Below, piece by piece: positions 46,653 to 59,010 of a DNA stretch of 64,000 nt (positions are counted from its first letter, which is position 1; each line of letters opens with the position of its first letter). The position numbers were made by a program, and so were the translations under genes. Under the pieces are notes generated by a model. It was not told the origin of the DNA. It did no database searches and was given only the letters and a program-made list of their open reading frames with translations. Origin of the DNA: Crotalaria pallida (Eukaryota; Streptophyta; Magnoliopsida; Fabales; Fabaceae); contig CM075652.1 of NCBI GenBank assembly GCA_037953625.1, positions 71,949,501 through 72,013,500 of the forward strand, read 5' to 3'.

Positions 46653-47702
46653 GGCGAGCAAGCTAGCACCAAAGAGAATCATCCAACTCAACCCTCCTCG
46701 ACTTCAACCACAAGCCCTGCTGTTGTCCTACAACCTCCTCCTGTTCCTCTTCCATTCCCACCAAGAGTGCCTCAAAACAAAAGGGTGGAAGAGGTGGACA
46801 AGGACATTCTTGACACATTCAGGAAGGTGGAAGTCAACATACCCCTTCTTGATGCAATAAAACAGATTCCAAGGTATGCGAAGTTCCTTAAGGAGTTGTG
46901 CACTCATAAGAGAAGACTCAAGGGCAATGAGAGGATAAGCATGGGAAGGAATGTCTCCGCTCTCATAGGTAAACCTATCCCTCACATTCCTGAAAAATGT
47001 AAGGATCCTGGAACTTTCTCTATAACTTGCATCATAGGCAATGTTAAGTTTGAAAATGCTATGCTAGATTTAGGAGCATCCATAAATGTCATGCCTATGT
47101 CTGTTTTTAAGTCTCTTTCTCTTGGACCTTTTCAACCTACGGGTGTGGTGATTCAATTGGCAAATAGAAGTACTGCCCACCCCGCAGGTTTGATAGAGGA
47201 TGTCTTGGTTCGGGTTGAAGAGTTGATCTTTCCTGCTGATTTTTACATACTTGATATGGAAGATGACTCCCCCCGTAATGCTGTTCCTATTATTTTGGGG
47301 AGGCCATTTTTGAAAACGGCCCGAACCAAGATAGATGTGCATTCAGGTTCACTTTCCATGGAGTTTGATGGCAGTGTGATCCGATTTGACATTTTCCATG
47401 CTATGAAACATTTTCCTGAGGATCACTCTGTTTTCCATGTGGACTTGCTTGATGATTTGATAGATGAGCATATGCTTGACTTTTTGCATCATGATTTTGA
47501 ATTGCCATCTTTCATTGATTCATTTACTTGTCCATCATGCACTAATTCTGGATGGTGCACCGCATGCACTGAAATAGCTCAGTTTCTAGACTCTGCCACT
47601 GCATCTGATGATTCATATGTTATAGATTCAGATTATGCTAACCCTAACCCCATATCTGTAATGCATGAGTCTAATTCACTTGTTCAGGTGCAGACAGCAT
47701 AA
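46653..47702 (+). pseudogene. A protease region
   Basis: Same frame as gag. A proline-rich linker leads to VEVNIPLLDAIKQIP and then an aspartic protease domain with the intact active site LDLGASINVMP (about 47065-47097) and the flap-side motif ILGRPFLKTAR. Stop TAA at 47700. The protease would cut the polyprotein. Unlike D's copy, its catalytic triad looks intact. Confidence 0.85.
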
Positions 47703-50675
47703 TCCATTTTTGCTGTCCCTTTAGTTCCATCTGTTATGCAGGCACCCTCATTGGACCTGAAGCCCCTCCCTCCTCATCTCAAATATGCTTACTTGGAGGA
47801 TGAGCAGAAACTCCCAGTGATCATCTCTACCTCACTTTCTGTTGATCAAGAGGAGAAACTGCTAGATGTGATAAGAAAGAACAAGAGGGCAATTGGATGG
47901 ACTTTAGCGGATATTCCTGGAATTAGCCCCTCCACGTGCATGCACCGCATTTTGTTGGAGGATGGGGCTAAACCAGTGAGACAACCCCAAAGGCGGTTGA
48001 ACCCCCAGATTCTTGATGTGGTTAAGAAAGAGGTCACCAAGCTGCTCCAAGCAGGTATCATCTACCCAATTTCAGATAGCACTTGGGTGAGCCCGGTGCA
48101 ACTTGTTCCCAAGAAGTCTGGTGTCAGTTGTCAAAAATGAGAAGGATGAGTTGATTCCCACTAGAGTGCAGAATAGTTGGAGAGTCTGCATTGATTACAA
48201 ATAGCTCAACCAGGCGACTCACAAAGATCATTTCCCTCTCCCCTTCATTGATCAGATGTTGGAGCGCCTGGCAGGTAAATCTCATTATTGCTTCTTAGAT
48301 GGTTTCTCTAGTTATTTTCAAATTTGCATTGCACCAGAGGACCAACATAAGACCACATTTACCTGTCCTTTTGGCACATTTGCATATAGAAAGATGCCTT
48401 TTGGCCTATGCAATGCTCCCGCCACATTTCAAAGATGTATGATGAGTATTTTTGCTGACTTGCTCGAGCATTGCATAGAGGTCTTCATGGATGATTTTAG
48501 TGTTTATGGCTCCTCATTTGATGCATGTCTTGATAATTTGACTAAGGTGCTTAACAGGTGCATTGAGACTAACCTTGTCTTAAATTTTGAAAAATGCCAC
48601 TTTATGGTAGAACAAGGCATAGTCTTAGGGCACATTGTTTCGCACAAGGGCATAGAAGTTGACCCTGCTAAGCTGCATGTAATATCACATTTGCCTTACC
48701 CCTCTTGCGTGCGAGAGGTGCGTTCTTTTCTTGGTCATGCAGGTTTCTATTGCAGGTTTATTCAAAACTTTAGCAACATTGCCCTTCCTCTATCCAAGCT
48801 GCTTCAAAAGGATGCCCCATGGGAATTTGGAGACCAATGCAAGAGGGCATTTGATGAATTGAAGAAGGCACTGACCACCACCCCCATCATCCAACCACCT
48901 GATTGGACCCTCCCATTTGAGCTCATGACTGATGCTTCAAATTATGCTTTGGGAGCAGTTCTCTCCCAAAGGGTTGGTAAGCTGTCGCATGTGATTTATT
49001 ATGCTTCTAGGACTTTAGATGCAGCACAGGTTAATTACACAACAACTGAAAAAGAACTTTTGGCTATTGTTTTTGCACTTGACAAGTTTAGATCATATTT
49101 GCTTGGTTATAAGGTTGTAGTGTACACTGATCATGCTGCTCTGAAGTATCCTTTGAAAAAGACAGATTCCAAACCTAGGTTGATTAGGTGGATGTTGCTC
49201 CTTCAGGAGTTTGATCTTGAGATTCAGGATCGGAGTGGTGCGCATAACCTTGTCGCAGACCACTTGAGCAGAATAGAGAGAGAGGAGGATGCATTTCTTA
49301 TCCGGGATGACTTCCCGGATGAGCAGCTTTTATCTTTACATGTTTCCCATCCCCCTCCCCAAACTCCTTGGTTTGCAGACATTGTTAATTATCTGGTTGC
49401 TTCTGTTTTTCCTGCCTTGGCATCCAAAGCTCAAAGAGACAAATTAAAGAGCGATGCCAAGTATTATGTATGGGATGACCCCTACTTGTGGCATTTTTGC
49501 AGTGATCAGGTCATTCGCAGGTGCATCCTAGATCATGAGATCCAATCGGTTCTCCAGTTTTGCCATGCTTCACTAGTGGGAGGCCACCTTGGGACTCAAA
49601 GGACAGCACAAAAGGTGCTGGATTCTGGATTTTATTGGCCTACCATCTTCAAGGATGAAAGCAACATCTACAGCTCATGTGAGCAGTGTCAAAGAGCAGA
49701 AAGCGCCCTATCTTGGAGACAACAGATGCCGCAACAACCTATGTTATTCTGTGAGGTGTTTGACGTCTGGGGTATAGATTTCATGGGCCCCTTTCCTGTT
49801 TCTTTTGGTTTTTATTATATCTTACTTTCTGTGGATTATGTATCCAAATGGGTGGAAGCTAAGGCCACCAGGACAAATGATGCTCAGGTTGTTGTAGATT
49901 TTGTCAGGTCTAATATCCTTTGCAGGTTTGGCATACCTAGAGCCATAGTCAGTGATCAAGGCACACACTTCTGCAATAGATCCATGCAAGCTTTGCTCAA
50001 GAAGTATGGGGTTGTGCACAAAGTTTCTACACCCTATCACCCCCAAACCAACAGGCAAGTTGAGATTTCAAACAGAGAGATCAAACAGATTTTGGAGAAG
50101 ATGGTGAAGCCTAATAGAAAGGATTGGAGCACACGATTGGAGGATGCTTTATGGCCCATAGGACCGCTTACAAGGCACCCATAGGGATGTCACCCTATCG
50201 GGTTGTCTTTGGTAAGGCGTGCCACCTGCCTGTGGAGATAGAGCACCGTGCATATTGGGCTGTGAAGCAATGTAACTTAGTTCTTGATCAAGCGGGTGAG
50301 GAGAGGAAGATGCAGTTGAGTGAGCTAGATGAGATCCGTTTGGAGGCCTATGAGAACTCCAAATTCTACAAAGAGAAGACCAAGAAGCTTCATGATAGCT
50401 CAATTTCCAGAAAGGAGTTCTTGGTTGGTCAAAAAGTTTTGCTCTACAACTCTAGGCTTGGACTCATGAGTGGAAAGCTCCGCTCTAAGTGGATTGGACC
50501 GTTTGTAGTCACCCAGGTGTTTCCTTATGGCACTGTAGAGATCAAGAGTGAGTCCACAGATAAGAGCTTCAAAGTCAATGGCCACCGACTCAAGCCTTTC
50601 CTAACCACCCCTTCTTTGGATGATGCACCTGTGGAGGAGGCCTCATTGGTCGACCCCACTTTTGAACAACCATGA
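47703..50675 (+). pseudogene. A RT, RNase H and integrase
   Basis: RT from about 47736 with RRLNPQ, SDSTWVSPVQ and the catalytic FMDDFSVYG (48487-48513), the Athila form of YxDD. RNase H follows with DASNYALGA, TTEKELLAI and YTDHAALKY. Integrase has the zinc-binding region (His-His-Cys-Cys, about 49563-49690), WGIDFMGPF, SDQGTHFCN and a Glu in RQVEIS, giving the DDE set. Frameshift near 48120 (frame 0 to 1), TAG at 48202-48204, and a one-base deletion near 50160 (frame 1 to 0). The C-terminal integrase part runs 50160-50675. Confidence 0.92.
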
Positions 50676-52149
50676 CTTAGGGAGTCTTCTTTTCTCCTTC
50701 CTTACTCTTTTTATTACACTTGTCTATATCTGTCTGATTCTGATATTTGTGTTCCATTGAGGACAATGTGTGATTTAAGTGTGGGGGGCGAGTAGTTTAG
50801 GTTGCATATTTTGCTTTGATTTTTTTTTGGGTTTTGCTTAGTTTTGGGCATTTTCTTGCATGTGTTTGCTTCATTTTAGTAGAGTCTTGGTATCTTGTGT
50901 CTGAATTCATGCATTTTTGTGTGTAAAGTTGCTTTTGATAATTAAGAGGTAGTAACACTGTGATAGAATTATCCCTTTTGTGAGGATTTGAGCCTTAATT
51001 GTGGGTGGATTTCTATATATGCCACCTAATTTTCTTTCATGTGTGATAGCACTCTGGATTACTTGAACTCTAGAACTTGATTTGACTCTTGTTGATACTT
51101 GATTGCTCATGCACATTTTGAAATGATTTAGGCACTTTCTTTCTTAAATAAGCTATTAGCCATATGAGCCTACCTTGAATGAATGTATCCTTTGCTAGCC
51201 CCTTTGAGCCTTTTTATCCCTTTCCTTGTTCTTTAGCTCATTACAAGCCTATGACTGAAAAACCATGATTGTCCTAACCTTAGGGAATTTTGGAGCTTTG
51301 GAATTGTTTTGGGAATGGGTATTAGGTAAGAAGTGTGCTCTATGCTTCAATTGGTTGAGTTCTTGGTTTTGCCTCTTTGGTTGTTATAGTTATGGCTTCA
51401 TCTTCATGCCATTTGTGTTGTTTCTTCTTTTCTTTTTGTATATCTCTCAAAAACAAAAAAAAATAGAAGACAAAAATACAAAAAAAAAAAATAATAAAAA
51501 AAATGCAAAAATAAAAAGAAAAAAAAAGAAAGTGAATAAATGGTTGTTGAGGCAAAGAGGATTGGAATTAGTGGTTGTTGATTTTGGGGTGGATTTTGCT
51601 TACTTTTTACTTATTCCCCATTGCTCCTCTATTCCCTTGGTTTTAGCTACATTCCCATATTTTTATCCTACCTTGTCCTTAGCCCCATTACAACCCTTAA
51701 AAGACCTTTTGATCATTTTGTGCATGTGTGTTGATAGTTGATGTTAGAGGCTTGTCAAGCTTATGGTTGTGTTTGTTTTTCATGATGTGCCTTGAGTGTA
51801 AATAATGATTAACCCCAAACACTTGAGTGTAAACACTTTTGAGTGATCCTTGCGAGTTTCTATCATCTTTGTGACTGTCCTCTTGATGTCATTGGTTTCT
51901 TTGCATACTTGAAGTAATTGGATGATGTTCGCGGATGCTTTGACTCTTTTATCCTTAACCATTTTGTGTGATTGAGTTTGCCCATTTCTTTGCATTTCCT
52001 AGAATTCATTGTGAAGTATGTAATCTCTTAGGTTTGCATTTCCTAGTTGTAGTCATCTTGTTGCATGATTCACTTTGGTGTATATTGATCTTCATAGTCA
52101 TATCTTTTGGTTTTGCCCAGGAGTGCAAAAGGATAAGTGTGGGGGTATT
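50676..52149 (+). other. A 3' noncoding tail and polypurine tract
   Basis: No post-pol ORF. A first polypurine-like run AAGTGTGGGGGGCGAG lies near 50777, an A-rich run at 51450-51535, and the functional-looking tract AAGTGTGGGGGTATT at 52135-52149 directly before the LTR. The 158-codon frame at 51265-51741 spans the A-rich run and is not credible. Confidence 0.75.
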
Positions 52150-53198
52150 TGATGAGCATCTTATTTCCCATTATTCCTTGCATTATTTTACTCCTATTAT
52201 TGATACTTGTTGCCCATTTGGCATTGTTTAGCTTGATTTAGTGATTTAGAGTTTATTGGGCTAATATTCCGAATATTGTTTAATTTGGGGTTATTTAGTC
52301 TAATTAATTCTATTTCTAATTTCAGGTCATAGTTGGCACAAGGACACTTTGGGCATTTTGGAAATGAGGATTGAAGTATTGAAGTGTAGATTGTAATTTG
52401 CATTTAGGTCCTTTTTAATTGTAATTTTCAGAATAGTGTTTCTTAGGACTTGGGCCCATGTTTTAGGCCCATTTTCATGACTAAAGAGGGGAAATCCGTG
52501 TATCCCCCAAGAATACACTCCCATTTCAGATTTCTCACTCTCTCTCTTGGTTAGAACTTCTCTCTTGGCTTTCCATAGCAAGTGGTGGCTGCTAGGGTTT
52601 TGTTCTTCCCCCTTTCTACACGTTTTTCTTGATTTATGACCATGGAAGGCTAACTTCAAGGGTTAATCCCTTTGGTATTGTATCACTTACTCATGAGCTC
52701 TTGTTCTTAATGCTATTTCAATTTCTCTCTACTGTTTTCGTGGTTTATCTCTATTTATGGTTCGCTTAGTTCTATTTATTAGCGATAATCCATGAGTGTG
52801 AATGCTTAATTTATGCTAACTCGTAAAAATCCCATGCTTTGGTTTCTGATGCTTAATTAGAAGCTAGGGTTTGGGGTGAGAACTGAATTTTCGCTTAGTA
52901 TTTAGGTCTCACGAGTTGGACAGAGGGGAGGAGAGGAATCGATCTTTAGTGAGCTAGGATTGAGTAGTGTGCGTAGCCAAAGGGGCTTGCCCGCTTTTGT
53001 TTCTGATTTACTTAGTTTTTATATTCTGTTTATGTTTTGTTCTTCACAATTGTTACACACAAACCCCCCCCATTTTATTGCACACTACGTGTTGGATACT
53101 TTGTCTAGACCGATATTCGCTGGGAAACGACCTAGGATCACCTTCCTAGTACTACAGAATTAAACCCCTTTTATTTTGATCGGGTACGGCCTCGATCA
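52150..53198 (+). repeat. A 3' LTR
   Basis: 1049 bp, TGATGAGC to CTCGATCA. It is uninterrupted and serves as the reference for the split 5' LTR and for H. Followed by the CAGAT duplication. Confidence 0.95.
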
Positions 53199-54245
53199 CA
53201 GATTTCCAAGCAACTCTCCGAGAGGTCACCGGGATCCTTTCCTAGTGACACCAATCCTAACCCCAGGGAGCATTGCAAGGTCATTACTCTTCGAAGTGAC
53301 AAGTCTCTTGAGGAGCCACGGAAAAAGAGTGATTATGTGGTGATTGAGGAAGCAGAGGCGAAGGAACAAAAAGCTGAGGAGACAATTCCTGAAGTGGAAC
53401 AAAATTAGAATAGAATTTCAACACAGAAATAAGAAAAGAAGCCAAAGATTTCCCTCAAGGTTCCCTTCCCTCAGCGGTTGAAGAAGGAGGAGACTAAGAA
53501 GCAATTTGCCAAGTTCATGGAGGTGTTCAAGAGGCTCCAAATCTACATTCCATTTGCGGAGGCCCTTGAGCAGATGCCCACATATGCAAAGTTCATGAAA
53601 GAGCTCTTGACCAACAAAAGGAAGATGCGAGATGATGAAACTGTGCTACTCACAGAGGAATGTAGTGCGATTCTGCAAAGGAAGCTCCCTCAGAAGTTAA
53701 AAGATCCTGGGAGTTTCACAATCCCTTGCAACATTGGGGGATTTGATATTGGCAAGGCTCTATACAACTTGGAGGCGAGTATTAATCTGATGCCCCTCTC
53801 AATTTTCAAGAGGCTCGGTATTGGGGAAGTGAAGCCAACACTGATGTGCCTGCAGCTAGCTGACCGTTCTGTGAAGAGGCCCTACGGGAAAGTGAAGGAT
53901 GTACTTGTCAAGGTGGACAAGTTAATCTTTCCTGCTATTTTTGTGATCTTGGATATGGAGGAGGATTCAGATATTCCTCTCCTCCTGGGAAGGCCTTTTC
54001 TAGCTACTGGGCGAGCCCTCATAGATGTTCAACAGAGCGAGCTTAAGCTCCGAGTGCATGAGGAAGAGGTTTCTTTCAATGTCTACCGGTCCATGAAGAA
54101 CCCAATGGAGAAATCTCAATGTTTCTTAGTGGACGTGATTGACACTTTAGTCACGTCTACCTTTGAGCAAACTGGGCATGGAGATGTGGTGGCAGCAACA
54201 CTGACACATGAGAGGGGTGAAGATCCCATGGTGGAAAGATGGTGA
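53199..54245 (+). pseudogene. D gag tail and protease, inactive site
   Basis: Continues D's gag frame exactly from the CAGAT copy. In-frame stops at 53406 and 53430. Then the pol N-terminus (YIPFAEALEQMPTYAKF) and aspartic protease region. Where A has the catalytic DLG, D reads NLE (53766-53774): both the catalytic Asp and the Gly are lost. LLLGRPFLATGRA follows. The frame shifts near 54243. Confidence 0.85.
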
Positions 54246-57216
54246 CTAGACTGGATGCACCTTCAGCTTACACAAGGACAGATCATATGAAAGAGCTGAA
54301 GTTACATGACAAGGAGACACGAGCAGCACCAGAGCTCAAAGCTCTCCCACCGAACCTCGGGTATGAATTTCTTGATGAAACCAATTTCTATCCAGTTATA
54401 ATTAGTAATGCCTTGATAGAAACTGAAACTGGAAAATTAATGAGAATTTTGAGGCAATACAAATCTGCTTTAGGATGGAATGTTTCTGATCTGAAGGGGA
54501 TTAATCTTAATTTCTGCATGCATAAGATTCTCCTTGAGGAGAATTTTAAGCCAGTAATTCAGCCTCAAAGGAGGCTGAATCCGAATTTGCAAGAAGTCGT
54601 GAGCAAGGAGGTAGTCAAACTTTTAGATGTAGGCATTATCTACCCCATCACTGACAGCACCTGGGTTAGCCCGGTGCAGGTAGTGCCGAAAAAGGGGGGG
54701 TTAACTGTGATTAAAACTGAAAAAGATGAATTGATACTAACCCGCACTGTTTCTGGGTGGCGTGTATGCATTGATTATAGAAGACTAAACAATGCCACCC
54801 ATAAAGATCATTTCCCATTACCCTTTATGGATCAAATGCTAGAACGGTTGGCAGGACATGCATAGTATTGTTTTTTGGATGGATATTCAGGTTATAATCA
54901 AATCTATGTCGATCCTGCAGACCAAGAAAAAACTGCTTTTACCTGTCACTTTGGGATTTTTGCCTATCAAAGAATGCCCTTTGGGATTTGCAATGCACCA
55001 ACGACTTTTCAAAGGTGTATGTTGGTTATATTCTCCGAAATGGTTGAAAATTTCATTGAGGTTTTTATGGATGACTTCTCAGTCTACGAATCGTCCTTTG
55101 ATGCATGTCTTGCTAACCTTGGTAAAGTTCTAGAAAGATGTCAGGAAACCAATCTCATCCTTAACTGGGAAAAATGTTAGTTCATGGTTAAGGAGGGGAC
55201 AGTTTTAGGACATAAGGTTTCAGAAAAGGGTATCGAGGTAGATCAAGCTAAGATAAATGTTATTAAAAATTTGCCTCCTCCAGTAAATGTTAAGGGGATA
55301 AGAAGTTTTTTGGGTCATGCTGGTTTTTACTGGAGATTCATCAAAGTTTTTTCAAAAATTGCAAAACCCCTCTGCAAATTACTGGAGAAAGATGTTGAGT
55401 TCATTTTCGATAATGATTGCAGGAAATCCTTTGAACTTTTGAAAGAAAGATTGGTTACAGCTTCTATTGTGGTTGCACCCAATTGGGGTGAACCTTTTGA
55501 ACTAATGTGTGATGCGAGCGACCACGCTGTAGGAGCTGTACTTGGTCAAAGAATTAATAAGGTTTTTCATGCAATCTATTATGCGAGTCGTGTATTGAAC
55601 AATGCACAAATTAATTACACGACCACTGAAAAAGAACTCTTGGCTGTGATTTTTGCAATGAACAAGTTTCGTGCCTATTTGGTAGGCTCGAAAGTGATAG
55701 TTTATACAGATCATGCTGCTTTAAGGCACCTATTGGCTAAGCACGATGCTAAGCCAAGGCTGATTAGGTGGATCTTGCTCTTGCAAGAGTTCGATTTGGA
55801 AATAAGAGATAAAAAGGGGGTGGAGAATGTCATTGCTAATCACTTGTCTAGGCTTCCCCTTGAGGTTAGTGATAGGGATAAGCAGGTTCTAATAAAAGAA
55901 AAATTCCCTGATGAACACCTGTTTGCTGCATCTGAACTTCCATGATATGCTGATCTAGCCAATTATTTGGCAGCGAATGTGATTCCTAAGGATATGACTT
56001 GGCAACAAAGAATTTTTTTTATATGATGCCAAGTTTTATTTTTGGGATGAGCCATTCCTGTTCAGAAGGAGTGTAGATGGAGTGATTAGGCATTTTGCTT
56101 CCCCAGAGGAAGTTCCTGACATCCTTTGGCACTGTCACAATTCACCATATGCTGGTCACTACAGCAGTGAAAAAACAAGTTTTACAATGTGGGTACTGTT
56201 GGCCCACCATTTTTAAAGATGCTAGGACCCATGTGATGCAATGTGACAGATGCTAAAGGGTTGGGAATATTTTCGAGAGAGATGAGATACCTCTTTAAGG
56301 CATTTTAGAAGTCGAAGTGTTTGATGTGTGGGGCATAGACTTTGTAGGCCCCTTTCCCCCTTCCTATAACAACAGGTACATACTTGTAGGGGTTGACTAT
56401 GTGTCCAAGTGGGTGAAGGCAATCTCCACTCCCACCAATGACTCTGTTTTAGTTGTGAATTTTTTAAGAAAAAACATTTTAAGCAGGTTTGGAGTGCCTA
56501 GAGTACTTATTAGTGATGGTGGGAGTCATTTTTGTAACCAAGTCATGGAGAAAGCGTAGTCCAAATATGGGGTGCACCACAAAGTGGCTACCCCATATCA
56601 TCCACAGATCAGTGGTCAAGTAGAGGTGTCCAATAGGTCTCTTAAGAGAATCCTTGAGAAAACTGTTAATATTAGTAGGAAGGATTGGTCTAAAAAGTTG
56701 GATGATGCCTTGTAGGCATATAGGACTGCATATAAGACACCTATTGGCATGTCACCTTTTCATGCTATTTATGGAAAAAATTGTCATTTGCATGTGGAGC
56801 TACTTCACTTGGCATATTGGGCAACTAAATTTTTGAACTTGGATTTACAACCTGCAGGTGAGAAGAGGTTATTGCAGCTAACTGAACTTGATGAGTTCAG
56901 AGAGCAGGCATATAACACTTCTCGTAATTTTAAAGAAAAAACCAAAAGGTGGCATGACAAGAAATTGCTTAACAAGAAATTTGAACGTGGACAATTAGTT
57001 TTGCTATTTAACTCTGGACTTAAGTTTTTCCCTGGAAAGCTTAAATCTAGATGGTCTGGCCCTTTTGTGATTATGCAGGTTTCGCCTTTTGGCGCTGTTG
57101 AGATTAAAGACCCCAGGTCCGGGGATGTTTTTAAGGTAAATGGACAGCGCTTGAAATTGTACCATGGCGATGCTTTTGAGGGGAGCTCTTCCAAATTGGA
57201 GCTCCGCGACCCTTAG
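54246..57216 (+). pseudogene. D RT, RNase H and integrase
   Basis: RT with QRRLNP, VCIDYRRLNN and FMDDFSVYE (about 55063-55090); RNase H with CDASDHAVGA and YTDHAALRH; integrase with WGIDFVGPF, SDGGSHFCN and a Glu in QVEVSN. Damage: TAG 54863, TAG 55178, TGA 55943, a T-run frameshift near 56015, a degraded zinc-binding region 56030-56310, TAG 56557 and TAG 56713. The integrase C-terminal region runs 56749-57216. More decayed than A, in keeping with being the host element. Confidence 0.9.
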
Positions 57217-57782
57217 CCTTTGAAGTATTGTCATCCATCAGGCTCGGGACGTTAAACAAGCGCTTTCTGGGAGGCAACCCAGTGGTGAAATTTTCTTCTT
57301 TTTCTTGTTAATTTTTTTTCAAAAAAAAAATTGGGGGTCTGTACGTCATTCCCAGGTGCGCTGATTGCACACCCAGGCGCGCGGGGGTGCCAAGACTGAA
57401 GTGGGGGTGTAGATTTCAATTCGTAAATAAAAAAAGGGGTTGCTCACAGGTAGATTCGCGCCTGGGCGCGCTGAAATGCATGCCTAGGCGCGTGCTGCAT
57501 AATAAGCGAGACACATCAGACCTGTCAAGCGCGCCCAGGTGCGCGATCTGTTTTAAATCGAAACCCAATCGGGGTGAAGGCCATTCTCTTCTCTTCTTTC
57601 TCTAACCCTAATCTCTCTCCCTTCTCTCTTCTCAAGCCATCGCCGTCAAGCCGTCGTCCTCCACAGTCATCGCCTTCTTCTTCTTCGTCTTCATCCTTCT
57701 CCATCCTCTTCCCTTCCTCATTTGGGTACTCAACGTATCATTTTATTTTCCATCCCTTTGGTTTCTCTAGCACCAAGAGGTC
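57217..57782 (+). other. Spacer between D pol and post-pol ORF
   Basis: Noncoding. Contains two pairs of GC-rich near-palindromes: CCCAGG cores at 57351 and 57372 (21 bp) and CCTGGG/CCTAGG at 57461 and 57483 (22 bp), plus a single one near 57534. A pyrimidine-rich stretch (57580-57730) ends before the ORF and could serve an acceptor site (inference). Confidence 0.6.
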
Positions 57783-58957
57783 TTGGAGTTCTACAACTCC
57801 AATATGAGTCAAGGGGGTGTTACTCCTGAGACGAGCATGCTCTACGAGTCCGAGGGTACAATGACCTCGAAAGTTATCGGGGTCCGGCAAATTAAAGAGG
57901 TGATGGAAACCCTTCGGGCCAACCAGTGGGTGCAGTGGGTTGGCAAAACGGATGACTATTTCAGTCGAGCTTTAGTGGGGGAGTTTTATGCCCATGCTCA
58001 TTGGAGGAATAAGAAGAGGGTACTTGAGCAGGGTAGCCGGCATGTCAGTTATGTTCGGGGCATTGAGGTCCCTTACGAAACCGTCATTGTTGCCCGTGTC
58101 AACTCCCCATGTACCCACCAGAGGCAATCCCTGCAATGTTCACCTCAGCTAGCTTTGAGCATAATGAGCAGTACCCTCTTGATACGATCAAGAGGGATTT
58201 GTTTTTACCTGGGTAGGACGGGAATTTGACTGTGTCTAACACGGTCAAGCATGTTTACCAAAAGAACCTTGTCGGCGCTGCTAGATTTTGGGTCCGGTTC
58301 GTGGTTCACAACCTGGACCCACGATCCCATGACACTGAGGTACCACCCAGGGTGTGTGGGTTAGCATACGCCCTGCGTGAGGGGATTGTGGTGGATGCGA
58401 CATAAATTATTTCTGATTGGCTGCACAGTTTTGCAATAAAGGACAATGGCTATGTTGGATTTCCTTGGGTGACCCGCAAGCTGTGCACAGCCGCTGGGGT
58501 TTATTTTAGAGAGGATGTGAGAGCCATTAGGAGGACCCCTAGGATGACTTGGGACCATTTCTTAGCTTTAGAGAGGAAGGCGTTGAGAGCGGCCAGAGAA
58601 CCAGGGGGCAATGCTCCACCGCCACCACCACTAGTGTGCCATCCAGCACCACCCGAGTTCGAGGCTGGTTCCTCTTGTCCACTGGTTCTGCAACCGGGTG
58701 GTGTTGATGAGTTGATGCGTATGATGCAGTCCCTTATGGAGAGACAGTCTGGTTTGCAGGACAGTCAATCCCGTCTTCTACGCGGGCAGGATCGCATCCT
58801 GCGCCGTCAGGCCCGAGCCGCTGAGTTTTCAAGCAAGAAACTGCGTAGGAATCAAGCGCGGGATGCTTGTATGCGCGATTGGCGTGTGGCTCAGGGCTTG
58901 CCCTTTGATGTGCCTCCATACACTGAGGAGGATTTTGGACTCTTCATCGTCCAATGA
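57783..58957 (+). pseudogene. D post-pol ORF, plant-transposon-protein-like, broken
   Basis: Occupies the position of the extra ORF found after pol in some Athila/Calypso elements. Its N-terminal half (57783-58110) has features I associate with the plant transposon protein domain seen at this position (EFYAHAHW, VRGIEVPYE). A frameshift lies near 58105; in-frame TAG and TAA near 58215 and 58402 follow. The C-terminal part (58469-58957) has TWDHFLALERKALRAARE, a proline-rich linker and a long Arg/Gln-rich helix likely to be coiled coil (RMMQSLMERQSGLQDSQS). I see no membrane segment, so I do not call it envelope-like. Function unknown. Confidence 0.6.
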
Positions 58958-59010
58958 GGGGATGGATGAGGACGTCCAATGAGGGGATGGATGAGGACGT
59001 CCAATGAGGG
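58948..59010 (+). repeat. 25-bp tandem repeat at the end of the D ORF
   Basis: Two full units CGTCCAATGAGGGGATGGAT plus GAGGA, and a partial third. The ORF's stop lies in unit 1. Confidence 0.9.

Larger units (their letters stand above)
22090..53198 (+). mobile_element. Element A: Athila-type retrotransposon in D gag
   Basis: Bounded by LTRs TGATGAGC...CTCGATCA and exact duplications CAGAT (22085-22089, 53199-53203). Net length after removing B, C and their duplicated targets is about 9.97 kb. Contains 5' LTR (split by B), primer site, leader, gag (split by C), protease, RT, RNase H, integrase, a 1.5-kb noncoding tail and 3' LTR. No post-pol ORF is present, unlike D. The two LTRs are very similar by eye, so A is younger than D. 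Confidence 0.92.

Noticed and set aside
51265..51741. 158-codon ORF in A's tail
   Set aside because: Spans a long A-rich run giving a lysine/asparagine tract; no domain.
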